A stretch of 64,000 bases of DNA from an uncultured Lentisphaerota bacterium (GTDB taxonomy: Bacteria > Verrucomicrobiota > Kiritimatiellia > CAIQIC01): positions 58,847 through 122,846 of the forward strand of contig CAIWHP010000026.1 in NCBI GenBank assembly GCA_903912445.1. Direction: 5' to 3'. Below, one piece after another: positions 17,667-27,581 of the stretch; position 1 is the stretch's first letter; each line of letters opens with the position of its first letter. A model generated the notes under the pieces. It did not search any database. It was given only the letters and a program-made list of their open reading frames with translations, and was not told where the DNA came from. The translations under genes and the position numbers were made by a program.

Positions 17667-18572
17667 ATGCAACGTATCCCCCTCGCCGCCGGCGGCCCGG
17701 AGTGCTCCCGGCTGGTCTATGGCACGTGGCGGCTGTTGGCCGACCACCCCACCCCGCAGCAGGTCAACGAGCGGCTTCAACTCTGCCTCGAGCTGGGCAT
17801 CACCACGATCGACACCGCCGAAATCTACGGCGGCTACGAAGTGGAGGAAATGCTGGGGCGGGCGCTCGCCCTCTCGCCGGGGCTGCGCGACAAGCTGGAG
17901 CTCGTGACCAAGGCCGGCATTTATGTGCCGAACCGCTTCCACCCGGAGCGCCGTACCGCCCACTACAACGCCTCCGGCGCGCGCCTCGTCAAGAGCCTCG
18001 AGAAATCGCTGCGCCTGCTCGGCACGGACCACGTCGAGCTCTTCCTCGTGCACCGCCCCGACTGGCTGACGCCTGCCACCGACACCGCGGCCGGGCTGAA
18101 CGGGTTGCTGCGCGCCGGCCAGATCCGCGCCGCCGGCGTCTCCAATTTCAGCACGGCGCAAGTCGAGCTGCTCAATGCGCACATGGAGCGGCCGCTGGCC
18201 ACCAACCAGCTTGAGTTCCACCTGCTGCGCATGGAGCCGATCTACGACGGCACGTTCGCGCAATGTGAACAGCTCGGCGTGCGTCCGATGGCCTGGAGCC
18301 CGCTCGCGGGCGGACGGCTGTTCGACCCGCAGAACGCCGCCGCACAGCGCCTCGCCACGGCCGCCGCCAGCCTCGCCCAGCGCTACGGCGGCGCGACCCT
18401 GGAGCAACTGGCCTACGCCTGGCTCCTGGCCCATCCCAGCCAGCCGCTGCCGATCATCGGCACCAACAAGCCCGAACGCATTCGCAGCGCCGCCGCGGCA
18501 GCGGACATCACCTTGGAACGCGAGGACTGGTACGCCCTCTGGGAAGCCGCCCAAGGCCGGAGAATCCCCTAG
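17667..18572 (+). CDS. Aldo/keto reductase
   Basis: A 301-residue cytoplasmic NAD(P)H oxidoreductase of the AKR fold. The catalytic tetrad is visible: D49 and Y54 in DTAEIYGGY, K82 in VTKAGIY and H129 in LVHRPDW. The cofactor-binding end is IGTNKPERIRSAAAA. Length is normal for the family. It resembles YdhF-type oxidoreductases. It begins 17 bp after the RraA-like gene and probably belongs to the same transcription unit, so it may reduce an aldehyde or ketose from the local sugar-acid pathway. The substrate is unknown. Confidence 0.9.
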   Translation: MQRIPLAAGGPECSRLVYGTWRLLADHPTPQQVNERLQLCLELGITTIDTAEIYGGYEVEEMLGRALALSPGLRDKLELVTKAGIYVPNRFHPERRTAHYNASGARLVKSLEKSLRLLGTDHVELFLVHRPDWLTPATDTAAGLNGLLRAGQIRAAGVSNFSTAQVELLNAHMERPLATNQLEFHLLRMEPIYDGTFAQCEQLGVRPMAWSPLAGGRLFDPQNAAAQRLATAAASLAQRYGGATLEQLAYAWLLAHPSQPLPIIGTNKPERIRSAAAAADITLEREDWYALWEAAQGRRIP

Positions 18573-18601
18573 CCCTGCCCGGTCGGGCTGAGACCTATAA
18601 A

Positions 18602-20935
18602 ATGAAATTGTCAGGATCACTGCGGTTGCTCTTGTGCTGTTGGGTTTGCGCCGGCACAGCCAGCGTGGGCCATGCAGAACAGGAGCCGCTCGAGCGCGAC
18701 TGGCGGATGCAGGACGGCATCGGCACGGCGCGCAACCCCAGCACCTACGCCGACGCCAGCGCGCTGCTGCTCAAGCGCGGTGACGCGTTGCTCCACGACC
18801 TGCGCGAGGCGGGCGTGGATCTGCGCCGGGAGCAGGCCGAATGGGAGCGCTTGCGGGGCATGGCGCCCGGCGAGGAGACTTGGAGGAAACTCCACGAGCT
18901 TCGCCGGCGCATCGCGCTGTGCAATCCGCTGGCGCAGGTCGGCCCGCTGCTGTTCGTCAAACAGGTGCCGAGCTGTTTCAGCCACCAGCTCACGCAGTAC
19001 TACGGCAGCTGCGCCCGGCCCGGCGGCGGCATCTTCGTGCTCGATGAGCCCGGCGTGTCCATGCGTTGCCGCCAGCTCGCCACAGAACTCCCCGTCGGCA
19101 GCTACCAGCATGCGGAAGTCTCGTACGACGGTAAAAAGGTGTTGTTCGCCTTTTGCCCGGTCGACTCGGCGCCCGCCAACCGCGAAACGCACCTCGACCG
19201 GTTCTATCATCTTTATGAGATGTCCGCCGCCGGAGAGGGGCTGCGCCAGCTCACCACCGGCGCCTATGACGATTTCGCCCCGCGCTATCTGCCGGATGGT
19301 CACCTCGTGTTCACCTCGACCCGCCGCGGCGGCTTCCACCGCTGTGGGCGCGGCCCGTGTCCGACCTATACCCTGGCCACGGCCAACGCCGACGGCTCCG
19401 ACCCGCACCCGCTCTCCTTCCACGAGACGCACGAGTGGGATCCGGCCGTGCTCAACGACGGGCGGATCATCTACACCCGCTGGGATTACGTGGACCGCCA
19501 CGCCGTGCACTATCAGCAATTGTGGAGCGCCCACCCCGACGGCAGCAACGTGCGCGCCTTTTACGGCAACCACACACTCAACCCCGTCGGCATCTGGGAG
19601 GCGCAGCCCATCCCCGGCTCGCACCGCGTCATGGCCACCGCCGCCGCGCATCATGCGATGACCGCCGGCTCGATCATCCTGCTCGACACGACCCGCGGTA
19701 TCGACGGCCCCGATCCGCTCACGCGACTGACGCCCGACGCACTGTTCCCCGAGAGCGAAGCGCCCGTCGCGCAAGGCGCCTCCGGCCGCAGCACTTGGCA
19801 CGCCCCGGCGGGCGTCGCCACGCCGCCGCCGGTACCGCCCGAGGCCGTGCGCTGGCCGGGGCATTGCTATCGCACCCCGTGGCCGCTCTCGGAAAAATAT
19901 TTTCTCGCCGCCTACAGCTTCGACCCGCTCATCGGCGAGCCGGGCGCCAATCCGCCCAACCAGTTCGGACTCTACCTCGTGGATTGTTTCGGCAACAAGG
20001 AACTGCTCTACCGCGATGCGGAGATCAGCAGCCTCTGGCCAATCCCCTTGCGTCCGCGTCAGCAACCGCCGGCGTACCCGAGCACAGCAACCAACGCACC
20101 GACCGGCACATTCTTCCTGCAAAATGTCCGGGCCGCGTGGCCTTATCTGCCGGATGTGCCGGTCAGCCGGCTGCGCATTCTCCAGGTGTTGCCCAAGACC
20201 ACGCCGCATGCCAACACGCCGACCGTGGGCCTCGCCAACGCCTCGCCCGGCAAACAGGTGCTCGGCACCGTGCCCGTCGAGGCAGACGGCTCGGCCTACT
20301 TCCGCGCCCCCGCCGGACTGGCGCTCGCTTTCCAGGCACTCGATGAACGCGGACAGTCCGTCCAGACCATGCGTAGCGTCGTCTATCTACAGCCCGGCGA
20401 AAATGCCGCGTGCATCGGCTTCCACGAGCCGCGCGCCAGCGCACCGGCCCCGCGCGGCGCGGCCCTGGCGCTGCAGCGGTCGCCGTCGGATATCGCGCCC
20501 GCCCCCGAGGGCTCGCGCCCGTTGAGTTATCCGCTGCTCGTACAGCCCGTGTTGGACAAGCACTGCGTCAGCTGCCACGGCGGCGCGCAGCCGCGCGCCG
20601 GCCTCGTGCTGTCCGGGGCGCCGCAGGGCCGCTACACCACTTCCTACAACGCGCTGGCGCCGCGCGTCTCGTTTTCCGCGTGGGGCGGCAAGCCCGGCGA
20701 TTTCCGCGTGGCCAACAGCGAGCCGCTGACGCAACCCGACTTCTTCGGCGCGCGCGGCAGCCCGCTGATGAAGATGCTCCTGCGCGGCCACCACAAGGTC
20801 GTGCTCGACTCCGCCGACATCGAGCGGCTCGCCACCTGGATGGACGCCAACGCGCTGTTCTACGGAACGTTCGCTCCCGCCGACCAGGCCCGCCAGCAGC
20901 GCGGGGAACGCATCGCCGGTCCGAAGTTGGAGTGA
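18602..20935 (+). CDS. HzsA-like secreted PD40 propeller / c-type cytochrome, heme motif partly lost
   Basis: A 777-residue exported protein (signal peptide ending GHA). Residues about 170-500 form TolB/PD40-type propeller blades (ADGSDPHPLSFH, YTRWDYVDR, HPDGSNVRAFYGN). The C-terminal part carries one c-type heme motif CVSCH at 655-659. A second motif, CVGCHEPR in the next gene, reads CIGFHEPR here: Cys is replaced by Phe607, so covalent heme attachment should fail. The family shares the middle domain of hydrazine synthase alpha, but related proteins are widespread in PVC genomes and do not indicate anammox. It pairs with the following gene and may transfer electrons in the periplasm; the partner is unknown. 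Confidence 0.75.
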   Translation: MKLSGSLRLLLCCWVCAGTASVGHAEQEPLERDWRMQDGIGTARNPSTYADASALLLKRGDALLHDLREAGVDLRREQAEWERLRGMAPGEETWRKLHELRRRIALCNPLAQVGPLLFVKQVPSCFSHQLTQYYGSCARPGGGIFVLDEPGVSMRCRQLATELPVGSYQHAEVSYDGKKVLFAFCPVDSAPANRETHLDRFYHLYEMSAAGEGLRQLTTGAYDDFAPRYLPDGHLVFTSTRRGGFHRCGRGPCPTYTLATANADGSDPHPLSFHETHEWDPAVLNDGRIIYTRWDYVDRHAVHYQQLWSAHPDGSNVRAFYGNHTLNPVGIWEAQPIPGSHRVMATAAAHHAMTAGSIILLDTTRGIDGPDPLTRLTPDALFPESEAPVAQGASGRSTWHAPAGVATPPPVPPEAVRWPGHCYRTPWPLSEKYFLAAYSFDPLIGEPGANPPNQFGLYLVDCFGNKELLYRDAEISSLWPIPLRPRQQPPAYPSTATNAPTGTFFLQNVRAAWPYLPDVPVSRLRILQVLPKTTPHANTPTVGLANASPGKQVLGTVPVEADGSAYFRAPAGLALAFQALDERGQSVQTMRSVVYLQPGENAACIGFHEPRASAPAPRGAALALQRSPSDIAPAPEGSRPLSYPLLVQPVLDKHCVSCHGGAQPRAGLVLSGAPQGRYTTSYNALAPRVSFSAWGGKPGDFRVANSEPLTQPDFFGARGSPLMKMLLRGHHKVVLDSADIERLATWMDANALFYGTFAPADQARQQRGERIAGPKLE

Positions 20936-20959
20936 ACTATTAACGGCTGGATAACAACT

Positions 20960-23425
20960 TTGCTTGGTCTCCTTTGGTTCGCGCCGTGGCCCGCCGGCGC
21001 GGCACCGGGGCCTATGCTGCGGACTTTGCTGGACCGGCCCACGTCAGATTTTCACGAGATCATCTTCGCCGAGCGCGTTGCGGGGCGCGACCATTGGTAC
21101 GGCAACTTCGGCAACTACTCCGACGACTCGGCGAATGCCCGGCACGGCGGGTTCAAGCACGAGGACGGCGTCTGGTGGGCCTACGGCGAGGGCGCGCGGC
21201 TGTGCCGGCTCGACCTGCGTTCGGGCAAGGTGGCCGTGCTGCTCGAAGACCCGCGCGGCGGCATCCGCGACCCGCAGGTCCACTACGACGGCCGGAAGAT
21301 TCTCTTCGCGTACCGCAAGGGCGGCACGCATGCCCATCACCTGTGCGAGATCAACATCGACGGCACGGGGCTCCGGCAGCTGACCGATGGCCCGGACGAC
21401 GACATCGAACCGACCTATCTGCCCGATGGCGGCATCATGTTCTGCTCCAGCCGCTGTCACCGCGTTGTGCCGTGCTGGCGGACGCGGGTGGCGGTGCTCT
21501 ATCGCTGCGAAGGCGATGGCAGCGGCCTGCGCATGGTCAGCAGCAATGCGGAGCAGGAAAACACGCCGTGGCCGCTGTCCGATGGCCGCGTGCTCTACAT
21601 GCGCTGGGAATATGTGGACCGTAACCAGCTCGTGTTTCATCATCTTTGGACCGTCAATCCCGACGGCACGGGGGTCATGGTCTATTACGGCAACGGGAAG
21701 CCGGGCGGCGTGATCATCGACGCCAAGCCGATTCCCCCGCGACCCGGTTCGGGGCCGGCCGGCGCGCGCCAGGTCGTGGCCTCCTTCTCGCCCGGCCATG
21801 GCGTGCCGGAACACATGGGCCGCATTGTCGTGATCGATCCCTCTGCCGGGCCTGACGAGGCAAGCGCGGTGCGCCCCATCAGCCAAGGCAAGCAACTCTA
21901 TCGCGATCCCTATCCGCTCTCAGCCGAAGAGTTCCTCGTGGCCGACGGCCGCGGCCTGCACCTGATGGACGCGCAGGGGCGCACCGAGCTGATCTATGCG
22001 CCCGCCGCCGGGGCCACGCTGGAGGCCCACGAACCGCGGCCGCTGCGGCCGCATGCGCGCGAACCGGTGCTGCCGGCGCGGGTGGACCTGTCACGAGCCA
22101 CCGGGCGACTGATCTTGGAAGACGTCTACGCGGGTCGCAACATGGCCGGCGTGCAGCGCGGCGAAATCAAGAAGCTACTCGTGCTGGAGCAGCTCCCGAA
22201 GCCGGCCAACTTCTCCGGGGGCCAGGAGCCGCTCGACATCGGCGGCACGTTCACGCTGGAGCGCGTGCTGGGCACCGTGCCCGTGGAGGCGGATGGCTCG
22301 GCCGTGATGGAACTGCCGGCGTTGCGCTCCCTGTTTTTTGTGGCGCTGGATGCCAATGACCGGGCGGTGAAGCGGATGCAGAGTTTTGTGACGGTGCAGC
22401 CCGGCGAGACCACCGGGTGCGTCGGCTGCCATGAGCCGCGCACGCGCGCGCCCCATGCCCGGCCGAGCGTGCTGGCGTTACAGCGGCGGGCGAGCGTGCC
22501 GGAACCGGTCCCCGGCACGCCGGAGGTGTTCGACTACCCGCGCGACATCCAGCCGATTCTCGACCGGCACTGCGTGGAATGCCACCAGCCCGGGCGGCGC
22601 GACGGCGGCGTGGAACTGACCGGCGACCGCACGCCTTTGTTCTCGGTGAGCTATTGGACGATGTTCAAGCGCAGCCTGATTGCCGACGGACGCAACGCCT
22701 ACGGCAACCAGCCGCCGCGTTCGGTCGGCAGCGCGGCGAGCCGGCTGCTGCAGTTCGTGGATGGCAGCCATTACGACGCCATGCTCTCCGCGCACGAACA
22801 GACGCTGGTCAGGCTGTGGATCGAGAGCGGCGCGACGTATCCCGGCACCTATGGCGCGCTGGGGTGCGGGATGTATCCGGTGCAATTCCCCGCGACAGCC
22901 ATCGAGCGGCGGTGCGGCTCGTGCCATGCCGAGAAAGTGAAACCGTATCCGGGCATGAAGCACCAGACCCATTTCCGGTTCGGCCTGAAGCCGGCGCAGC
23001 CGCTGATCAGCGACGTGAGCGAGATCACCTTCATCCGGCGCATGGCCTACTACAAGCTGGGCGAGGCCGGCCCGCATCAGTCGCTGTGCAACCTCACCCG
23101 GCCGGAGCAATCGCTGTTGGTGCGAGCGCCGCTGGCGCGGGAGGCGGGCGGGCTCGGGCTGTGCCGTTCCGCGGTCTTCGCCGACCGGAAGGACGCGGAC
23201 TATCAGCAGCTCGTCCGCGCCATCTCCGCCGCAGGCGCGCAGCTCGCCGCCGGCAAGCGCTTCGACATGCCCGGCTTTCAGCCCAACGAGCACTACGTGC
23301 GCGAACTGCGGCGCTTTGGCATTTTGCCCGCCGATGACGGGCGGCCGATCGACGTCTATGCCGCCGACCAGGCCTATTGGCAATCGTTTTGGCACCAGCC
23401 CCTCGCCCAAAAAAGGAACGACTAA
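20960..23425 (+). CDS. HzsA-like multiheme PD40 propeller protein
   Basis: About 821 residues with a propeller N-terminal part (DGTGLRQLTDGPDDDIEPTY, MRWEYVDRNQ, NPDGTGVMVYYGNGKPGG) and three c-type heme motifs: CVGCH (487-491), CVECH (538-542) and CGSCH (652-656). It is homologous to the preceding protein but keeps the heme site that one has lost. No ATG gives a signal peptide. TTG 20960 is the available start, but an upstream in-frame ATT at 20939 would give a longer leader (INGWITTLLGLLWF). The true start is uncertain and may depend on re-initiation after the upstream stop, 24 bp away. Likely a periplasmic electron-transfer or redox enzyme subunit. Confidence 0.75.
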   Translation: MLGLLWFAPWPAGAAPGPMLRTLLDRPTSDFHEIIFAERVAGRDHWYGNFGNYSDDSANARHGGFKHEDGVWWAYGEGARLCRLDLRSGKVAVLLEDPRGGIRDPQVHYDGRKILFAYRKGGTHAHHLCEINIDGTGLRQLTDGPDDDIEPTYLPDGGIMFCSSRCHRVVPCWRTRVAVLYRCEGDGSGLRMVSSNAEQENTPWPLSDGRVLYMRWEYVDRNQLVFHHLWTVNPDGTGVMVYYGNGKPGGVIIDAKPIPPRPGSGPAGARQVVASFSPGHGVPEHMGRIVVIDPSAGPDEASAVRPISQGKQLYRDPYPLSAEEFLVADGRGLHLMDAQGRTELIYAPAAGATLEAHEPRPLRPHAREPVLPARVDLSRATGRLILEDVYAGRNMAGVQRGEIKKLLVLEQLPKPANFSGGQEPLDIGGTFTLERVLGTVPVEADGSAVMELPALRSLFFVALDANDRAVKRMQSFVTVQPGETTGCVGCHEPRTRAPHARPSVLALQRRASVPEPVPGTPEVFDYPRDIQPILDRHCVECHQPGRRDGGVELTGDRTPLFSVSYWTMFKRSLIADGRNAYGNQPPRSVGSAASRLLQFVDGSHYDAMLSAHEQTLVRLWIESGATYPGTYGALGCGMYPVQFPATAIERRCGSCHAEKVKPYPGMKHQTHFRFGLKPAQPLISDVSEITFIRRMAYYKLGEAGPHQSLCNLTRPEQSLLVRAPLAREAGGLGLCRSAVFADRKDADYQQLVRAISAAGAQLAAGKRFDMPGFQPNEHYVRELRRFGILPADDGRPIDVYAADQAYWQSFWHQPLAQKRND

Positions 23426-23426
23426 A

Positions 23427-26033
23427 ATGACACAGAAAATCAGCCCGCACCGCGTTGCGGCGGCAGCCTTGTTGGGTTTCTTTTGGAGCGCAGCCGCCCT
23501 GCCGTTGTCGGCGGCCGAGGCTTTTCCGCCGTTGTTCCCTTTCCTGATCTCCTACGACGGCCCCGACAACGCGTCGAGCATGGCCCACCTGCTGGATGCG
23601 CCCGCCGGAAAACACGGCTTTGTCCGGGTCGAGAACGGACGCTTTGTCAACGACGCCGGCCCGGTCCGGCTCCACGCAACGAACCTGACCGGCCCGGCGA
23701 ACTTCCCGACGCACGAACAGGCGGACAAGTTGGCCGCCCGGCTCGCGCGATTCGGCATCAACTGTGTCCGCCTGCACTACTTCGACGCCCAATACGGCAA
23801 TTTCATGACGGAAAAAGAAACCGGCATCTTCGGCAAGGGCGATGCATTGCCGGGTGCGTTCAAGGCGGACCCAAATGTGCCGATCCCGTTCGCCCCGGAG
23901 CAGGTGGATCGCCAGGACTACCTGATCGCGGCGCTCAAGAAGCGCGGTATCTACGTCGACATCAACCTCCATGTTGCGCGGTTTCCGAAAACCATCAGCT
24001 TTTTTGAGCCGCGCGTAATCGCCTCGGAGAAGGAGTACGCCAGGAAACTCCTGACACGTGTGAATCCGTACACCAAGCTGGCCTACACCGATGACCCGTG
24101 CGTGGCCGTGATCGAGATCAACAACGAGAACGCGCTCCTCAACCGCGACATTGCCCAGCCGCATGAAGGTGAATTTCGCAAGCAGTGGAATGCTTGGTTG
24201 CGGAAGAAATACGCAACCACCGCGGCCATGCTCGACGCGTGGAAATGGACGTCGTCGCCCTTGCACGACGAGCAGATTCCCGAGGGGAAATTCAATCAGC
24301 CGGTCGCGATGGATGGCAAGCGTTGGATTCTTGCAGCCGGCTCGGCACAAGCCAGTGCCAGCGCGGACGGCGGCGTCATGAAGATTATCGTTACGCGCGA
24401 AGGTCATGAGTTCTTCCCCAAACTATTCCGGCACCTGACGGTCAAGAAAGGGCAGCCGTACACGCTGTCGTTCAAGATCCGCTGCGCGAAAGATACGCCC
24501 GACGCGACGCTCGGGCTGGCCGTCGCCGATACAACCCGTGGCTGGCGGCCGTTGGGCCTGCATAAAACCTTCCAGGTTGGTGCTGTGTGGCGGACGATAT
24601 GCTGCGCGTTCATCGCTGCCGAGGATTCCGACAAGGCGCAGCTTCAGTTGACCAGGTTCAGCGCGGGAACCTACGAATTCGCGGACGTTTCCTTCCAGAG
24701 CGGCGCGCAAAGTGATTTGGATGCGACAGGACGAATCGAGGACGGCACGGTCCCGACGCTCAAAGCCATCAGCTTGGTGTTGCCACAGGCGAAGCGGGAT
24801 TTCTACCAATTTCTGGTGGACACCGAACGCGCCTACTGGACCGGCATCGCTCGTTATCTCAAGGACGAGTTGAAGGCCAGGTCCGTGATCTCCGGAACGC
24901 AGCTCGGGTATAGCCCGCCTTTTGTTCAGGCGGAGCTCGATTACATCGACGCTCACGCCTACTGGTGTCACCCGCACCCCGTCAACCCTGGCTGGCGAAT
25001 CCGCAACGAATCCATGCTCAACTCGCTGGACTGCATCCTGGGGTTGGCCGGCCAGCGGGTGCTCGGCAAGCCCTACACGGTCAGCGAGTACAACCATCCG
25101 TTCCCGAACCAGTACGGCGCGGAAGGCCAGCCGCTGCTGCGTGCGTACGGCCGGCTGCAAGGTTGGGATGGTGTTTTCGAGTACACCTACAACCACAGCC
25201 CCGATTTCGAACCGGACAAGAATACATACTTTTTCAGCATCCTCGCGCGGACCGATGTACTCGCCCATTTCCCGGCGTGCGCGGCCATTTTTCTGCGGGG
25301 CGACGTGCAGGAAGCGAAGTCTGCGCTGGTCGGGGACGTGGATTATCCAGCCTTTTTTGACCGCTTGACGGCTTCCAAGGCGGTCGGTGCCAGCATCGGT
25401 TCCTTGGGTTTCGACAGGCGACAGGCTCTGCTCCACAAAACGGCCGTCGCTTTGTCGGGCAAGACCGGCACGGACCCCGCGACCGTGGAGCAGATCCCTG
25501 AGGACCAACAGATCTTCGTCAGCGATACCGGCGAGTTGACGTGGAACACGGAACAAGCGGGGGCCGGTTATTGGACCATCAACACGCCGAACACCAAGCT
25601 CTTCACCGGCTTCCCTCAGGGCCGGACGATCGCGCTGGGAGGCGTCACGCTGACCGTCGGCAAGACGCGCCTCGCTTGGGCCACGGTTTCGCTCGTCTCG
25701 CGCAACGCCACCGGGTTCGGCGAGTCGGGTCGGCCGGCCAACATTCTGCTGGCCGCCACCGGTGTGGCCGAGAACAAGGGCATGGTCATCACCCGCGTGA
25801 ACGCAAAGGAAATCACCAGCGACGAAAAATGGGGGGCTGGCCCCGTCTGCGTGGAAGGCGTTCCCGCCACGGTCACGCTGCCCGTCGCGACCTCCAGGCT
25901 GAAGTGTTTTGCGCTCGATCCGCACGGCAACCGGAAGCAGGAGCTCGCGGTCGAGCAGGCGGAAGGCGGCGGCGCGAGGATCGTGTTGAAGCCGGAGTAT
26001 GCAACGGTGTGGTACGAACTCGACGTAAAGTAG
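23427..26033 (+). CDS. Secreted GH5-like (clan GH-A) hydrolase with inserted carbohydrate-binding-like domain
   Basis: An 868-residue protein. ATG 23427 follows AAAAAAGGAAC and opens a signal peptide (MTQKISPHRVAAAALLGF). The barrel begins with FVNDAGPVRLHATNLTGP and has the acid/base E234 in EINNEN and a probable nucleophile E554 in VSEYNHPF. Between them, residues about 290-430 form a beta-sandwich insertion (KKGQPYTLSFKIRCAKDTPD, YEFADVSFQS) of the CBM4/9-like type. A C-terminal beta domain follows (TLTVGKTRLAWATVSL). It resembles large clan-A enzymes of Bacteroidota/PVC loci; substrate is not predictable. Confidence 0.75.
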   Translation: MTQKISPHRVAAAALLGFFWSAAALPLSAAEAFPPLFPFLISYDGPDNASSMAHLLDAPAGKHGFVRVENGRFVNDAGPVRLHATNLTGPANFPTHEQADKLAARLARFGINCVRLHYFDAQYGNFMTEKETGIFGKGDALPGAFKADPNVPIPFAPEQVDRQDYLIAALKKRGIYVDINLHVARFPKTISFFEPRVIASEKEYARKLLTRVNPYTKLAYTDDPCVAVIEINNENALLNRDIAQPHEGEFRKQWNAWLRKKYATTAAMLDAWKWTSSPLHDEQIPEGKFNQPVAMDGKRWILAAGSAQASASADGGVMKIIVTREGHEFFPKLFRHLTVKKGQPYTLSFKIRCAKDTPDATLGLAVADTTRGWRPLGLHKTFQVGAVWRTICCAFIAAEDSDKAQLQLTRFSAGTYEFADVSFQSGAQSDLDATGRIEDGTVPTLKAISLVLPQAKRDFYQFLVDTERAYWTGIARYLKDELKARSVISGTQLGYSPPFVQAELDYIDAHAYWCHPHPVNPGWRIRNESMLNSLDCILGLAGQRVLGKPYTVSEYNHPFPNQYGAEGQPLLRAYGRLQGWDGVFEYTYNHSPDFEPDKNTYFFSILARTDVLAHFPACAAIFLRGDVQEAKSALVGDVDYPAFFDRLTASKAVGASIGSLGFDRRQALLHKTAVALSGKTGTDPATVEQIPEDQQIFVSDTGELTWNTEQAGAGYWTINTPNTKLFTGFPQGRTIALGGVTLTVGKTRLAWATVSLVSRNATGFGESGRPANILLAATGVAENKGMVITRVNAKEITSDEKWGAGPVCVEGVPATVTLPVATSRLKCFALDPHGNRKQELAVEQAEGGGARIVLKPEYATVWYELDVK

Positions 26034-26079
26034 GCGCAAGCCAGAGTTTGTTCGTGATCTTGAAAACAGGAGCTGGCAC

Positions 26080-27483
26080 ATGAAATGGAATAGCGGAATG
26101 TGGAGCAGTCTGACGATGGCGGTCCTCGCGGGTGTGGCGGTCGCGGCCGAGGCACCTCAGAACCTGTCCGCGCTGCCGGCGCGCGCCTCGCCGGAGTGGA
26201 TGACGCGCGGCGTGATGTATCAGGTCTGGCTGCGCGGCTTCACGCCGGAAGGGACGCTGAAGGCTGCGACCGCGCGCCTGCCGCAGGTCGCGGAACTCGG
26301 CGCAAACATCATCTACCTCTGCCCCGTGCAGTTGTCGGATGACGACCTGCGGCCGGAATTCTGGAGCAAGCGCCAGAAGGAATCGCACACCAACAACCCG
26401 CGGAATCCCTATCGCATCAAGGACTACAATCTCATGGATCCCGAATACGGCACCGAGGCCGACCTGCGCGAATTTATCGCCACCGCCCACAAGCTCGGGC
26501 AACGCGTGCTGCTGGACCTCGTCTATTTCCACTGCGGTCCGACGGCCGTGCCGATGGACAAACCCGGCTGGGTACAACGCGAAGCCGGCGGCAAGGCGGC
26601 GACGGGCAGTTGGAATTTTCCACGCCTGAACTTCAAGAGCCGCGAGCTGCGCGAGCATCTCTGGGCGAACATGGAGCATTGGGTGAGGGACTTCGACATG
26701 GATGGCTTCCGCTGCGACGTCTCCGACGCCATTCCGCTGGATTTCTGGGAGGAGGCCCGCACGCGGCTCGAAAAGATCCGGCCTGACCTCGTCATCCTCG
26801 CCGAAGGCCAGCGCAAGGACGACCAGCTCAAGGCCTTCGATCTCAACTACAGTTTCTCTTGGCTCTCAGCGGTACAGGCCGTCTTCACGAAAGGCCAGCC
26901 GGCGTCCTCGCTGCGCACGCTCTGGCAAAAGATGCACGACGAGCGCCCGCGCGGTGCGCGCTTCATCCGCTACACAGAGAACCACGACATCGTCAACGAC
27001 CTGCTCCGCGCCGAGGTGGTCATGGGTGAACGCGGCGCGGCCGCCATGGCCATCATCAACTTCACACTCGACGGCGTGCCGCTGCTCTACAACGGGCAGG
27101 AAATCGGCGACACCAGTCTGCAGAGCATCTACGCGCGCTATCCGGTCCGCTGGGAAGCCGCCTGCCTGCCGAAGGCCATGGCGAAGTTCGCCTTCCATCA
27201 GAAACTCTGCCAGTTGCGCCGCGCTGAACCGGCGCTGTCCGCCGGCGAAGTGGTCTGGCTGGATAACGATCAGCCCGACGCGGTCATCTCCTTCGCCCGT
27301 CGCACGGGCGACACAGAGATCGTAACCATCGCCAACCTGTCTAACCGCAAGCTCAAGGTGCAGCTCGAGCTGCCGCCCCAACTGGAGCCGCTGCTGGTTG
27401 AGGGGGCCAAACTCACACAGGAAGCTGGCAAGACAGCGCTGGAGTTTGCGGGCTGCGGATACTTCGTCGCCCGGAAAAAATAA
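26080..27483 (+). CDS. Secreted GH13 alpha-amylase-family enzyme
   Basis: A 467-residue protein with a signal peptide ending near AVAAEA. The four GH13 regions are recognisable: VLLDLVYFHCG (region I, altered from the usual DxVxNH), GFRCDVSD with nucleophile D213, ILAEGQ with acid/base E242, and YTENHD with the transition-state Asp303. The invariant region-I His and Asn are changed (YFHCG), which may shift specificity. A C-terminal beta domain ends in ALEFAGCGYFVARKK. It would act on alpha-glucans outside the cytoplasm, unlike its xylan/pectin-oriented neighbours. Confidence 0.85.
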   Translation: MKWNSGMWSSLTMAVLAGVAVAAEAPQNLSALPARASPEWMTRGVMYQVWLRGFTPEGTLKAATARLPQVAELGANIIYLCPVQLSDDDLRPEFWSKRQKESHTNNPRNPYRIKDYNLMDPEYGTEADLREFIATAHKLGQRVLLDLVYFHCGPTAVPMDKPGWVQREAGGKAATGSWNFPRLNFKSRELREHLWANMEHWVRDFDMDGFRCDVSDAIPLDFWEEARTRLEKIRPDLVILAEGQRKDDQLKAFDLNYSFSWLSAVQAVFTKGQPASSLRTLWQKMHDERPRGARFIRYTENHDIVNDLLRAEVVMGERGAAAMAIINFTLDGVPLLYNGQEIGDTSLQSIYARYPVRWEAACLPKAMAKFAFHQKLCQLRRAEPALSAGEVVWLDNDQPDAVISFARRTGDTEIVTIANLSNRKLKVQLELPPQLEPLLVEGAKLTQEAGKTALEFAGCGYFVARKK

Positions 27484-27581
27484 ACACGCCTGCGAGTATA
27501 TGCTGGCCACTGCCCCGCAAGGGCATCATTGTAGGCCATGGTTGATTCTGGTAAGAAGAGCATCAAAGCAAAGGGCAACAC

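Noticed and set aside
18602-23425. Hydrazine synthase, hence an anammox bacterium
   Set aside because: Only the PD40/cytochrome middle-domain type is shared. Beta/gamma subunits and hydrazine dehydrogenase are absent, and such proteins are common in PVC genomes.
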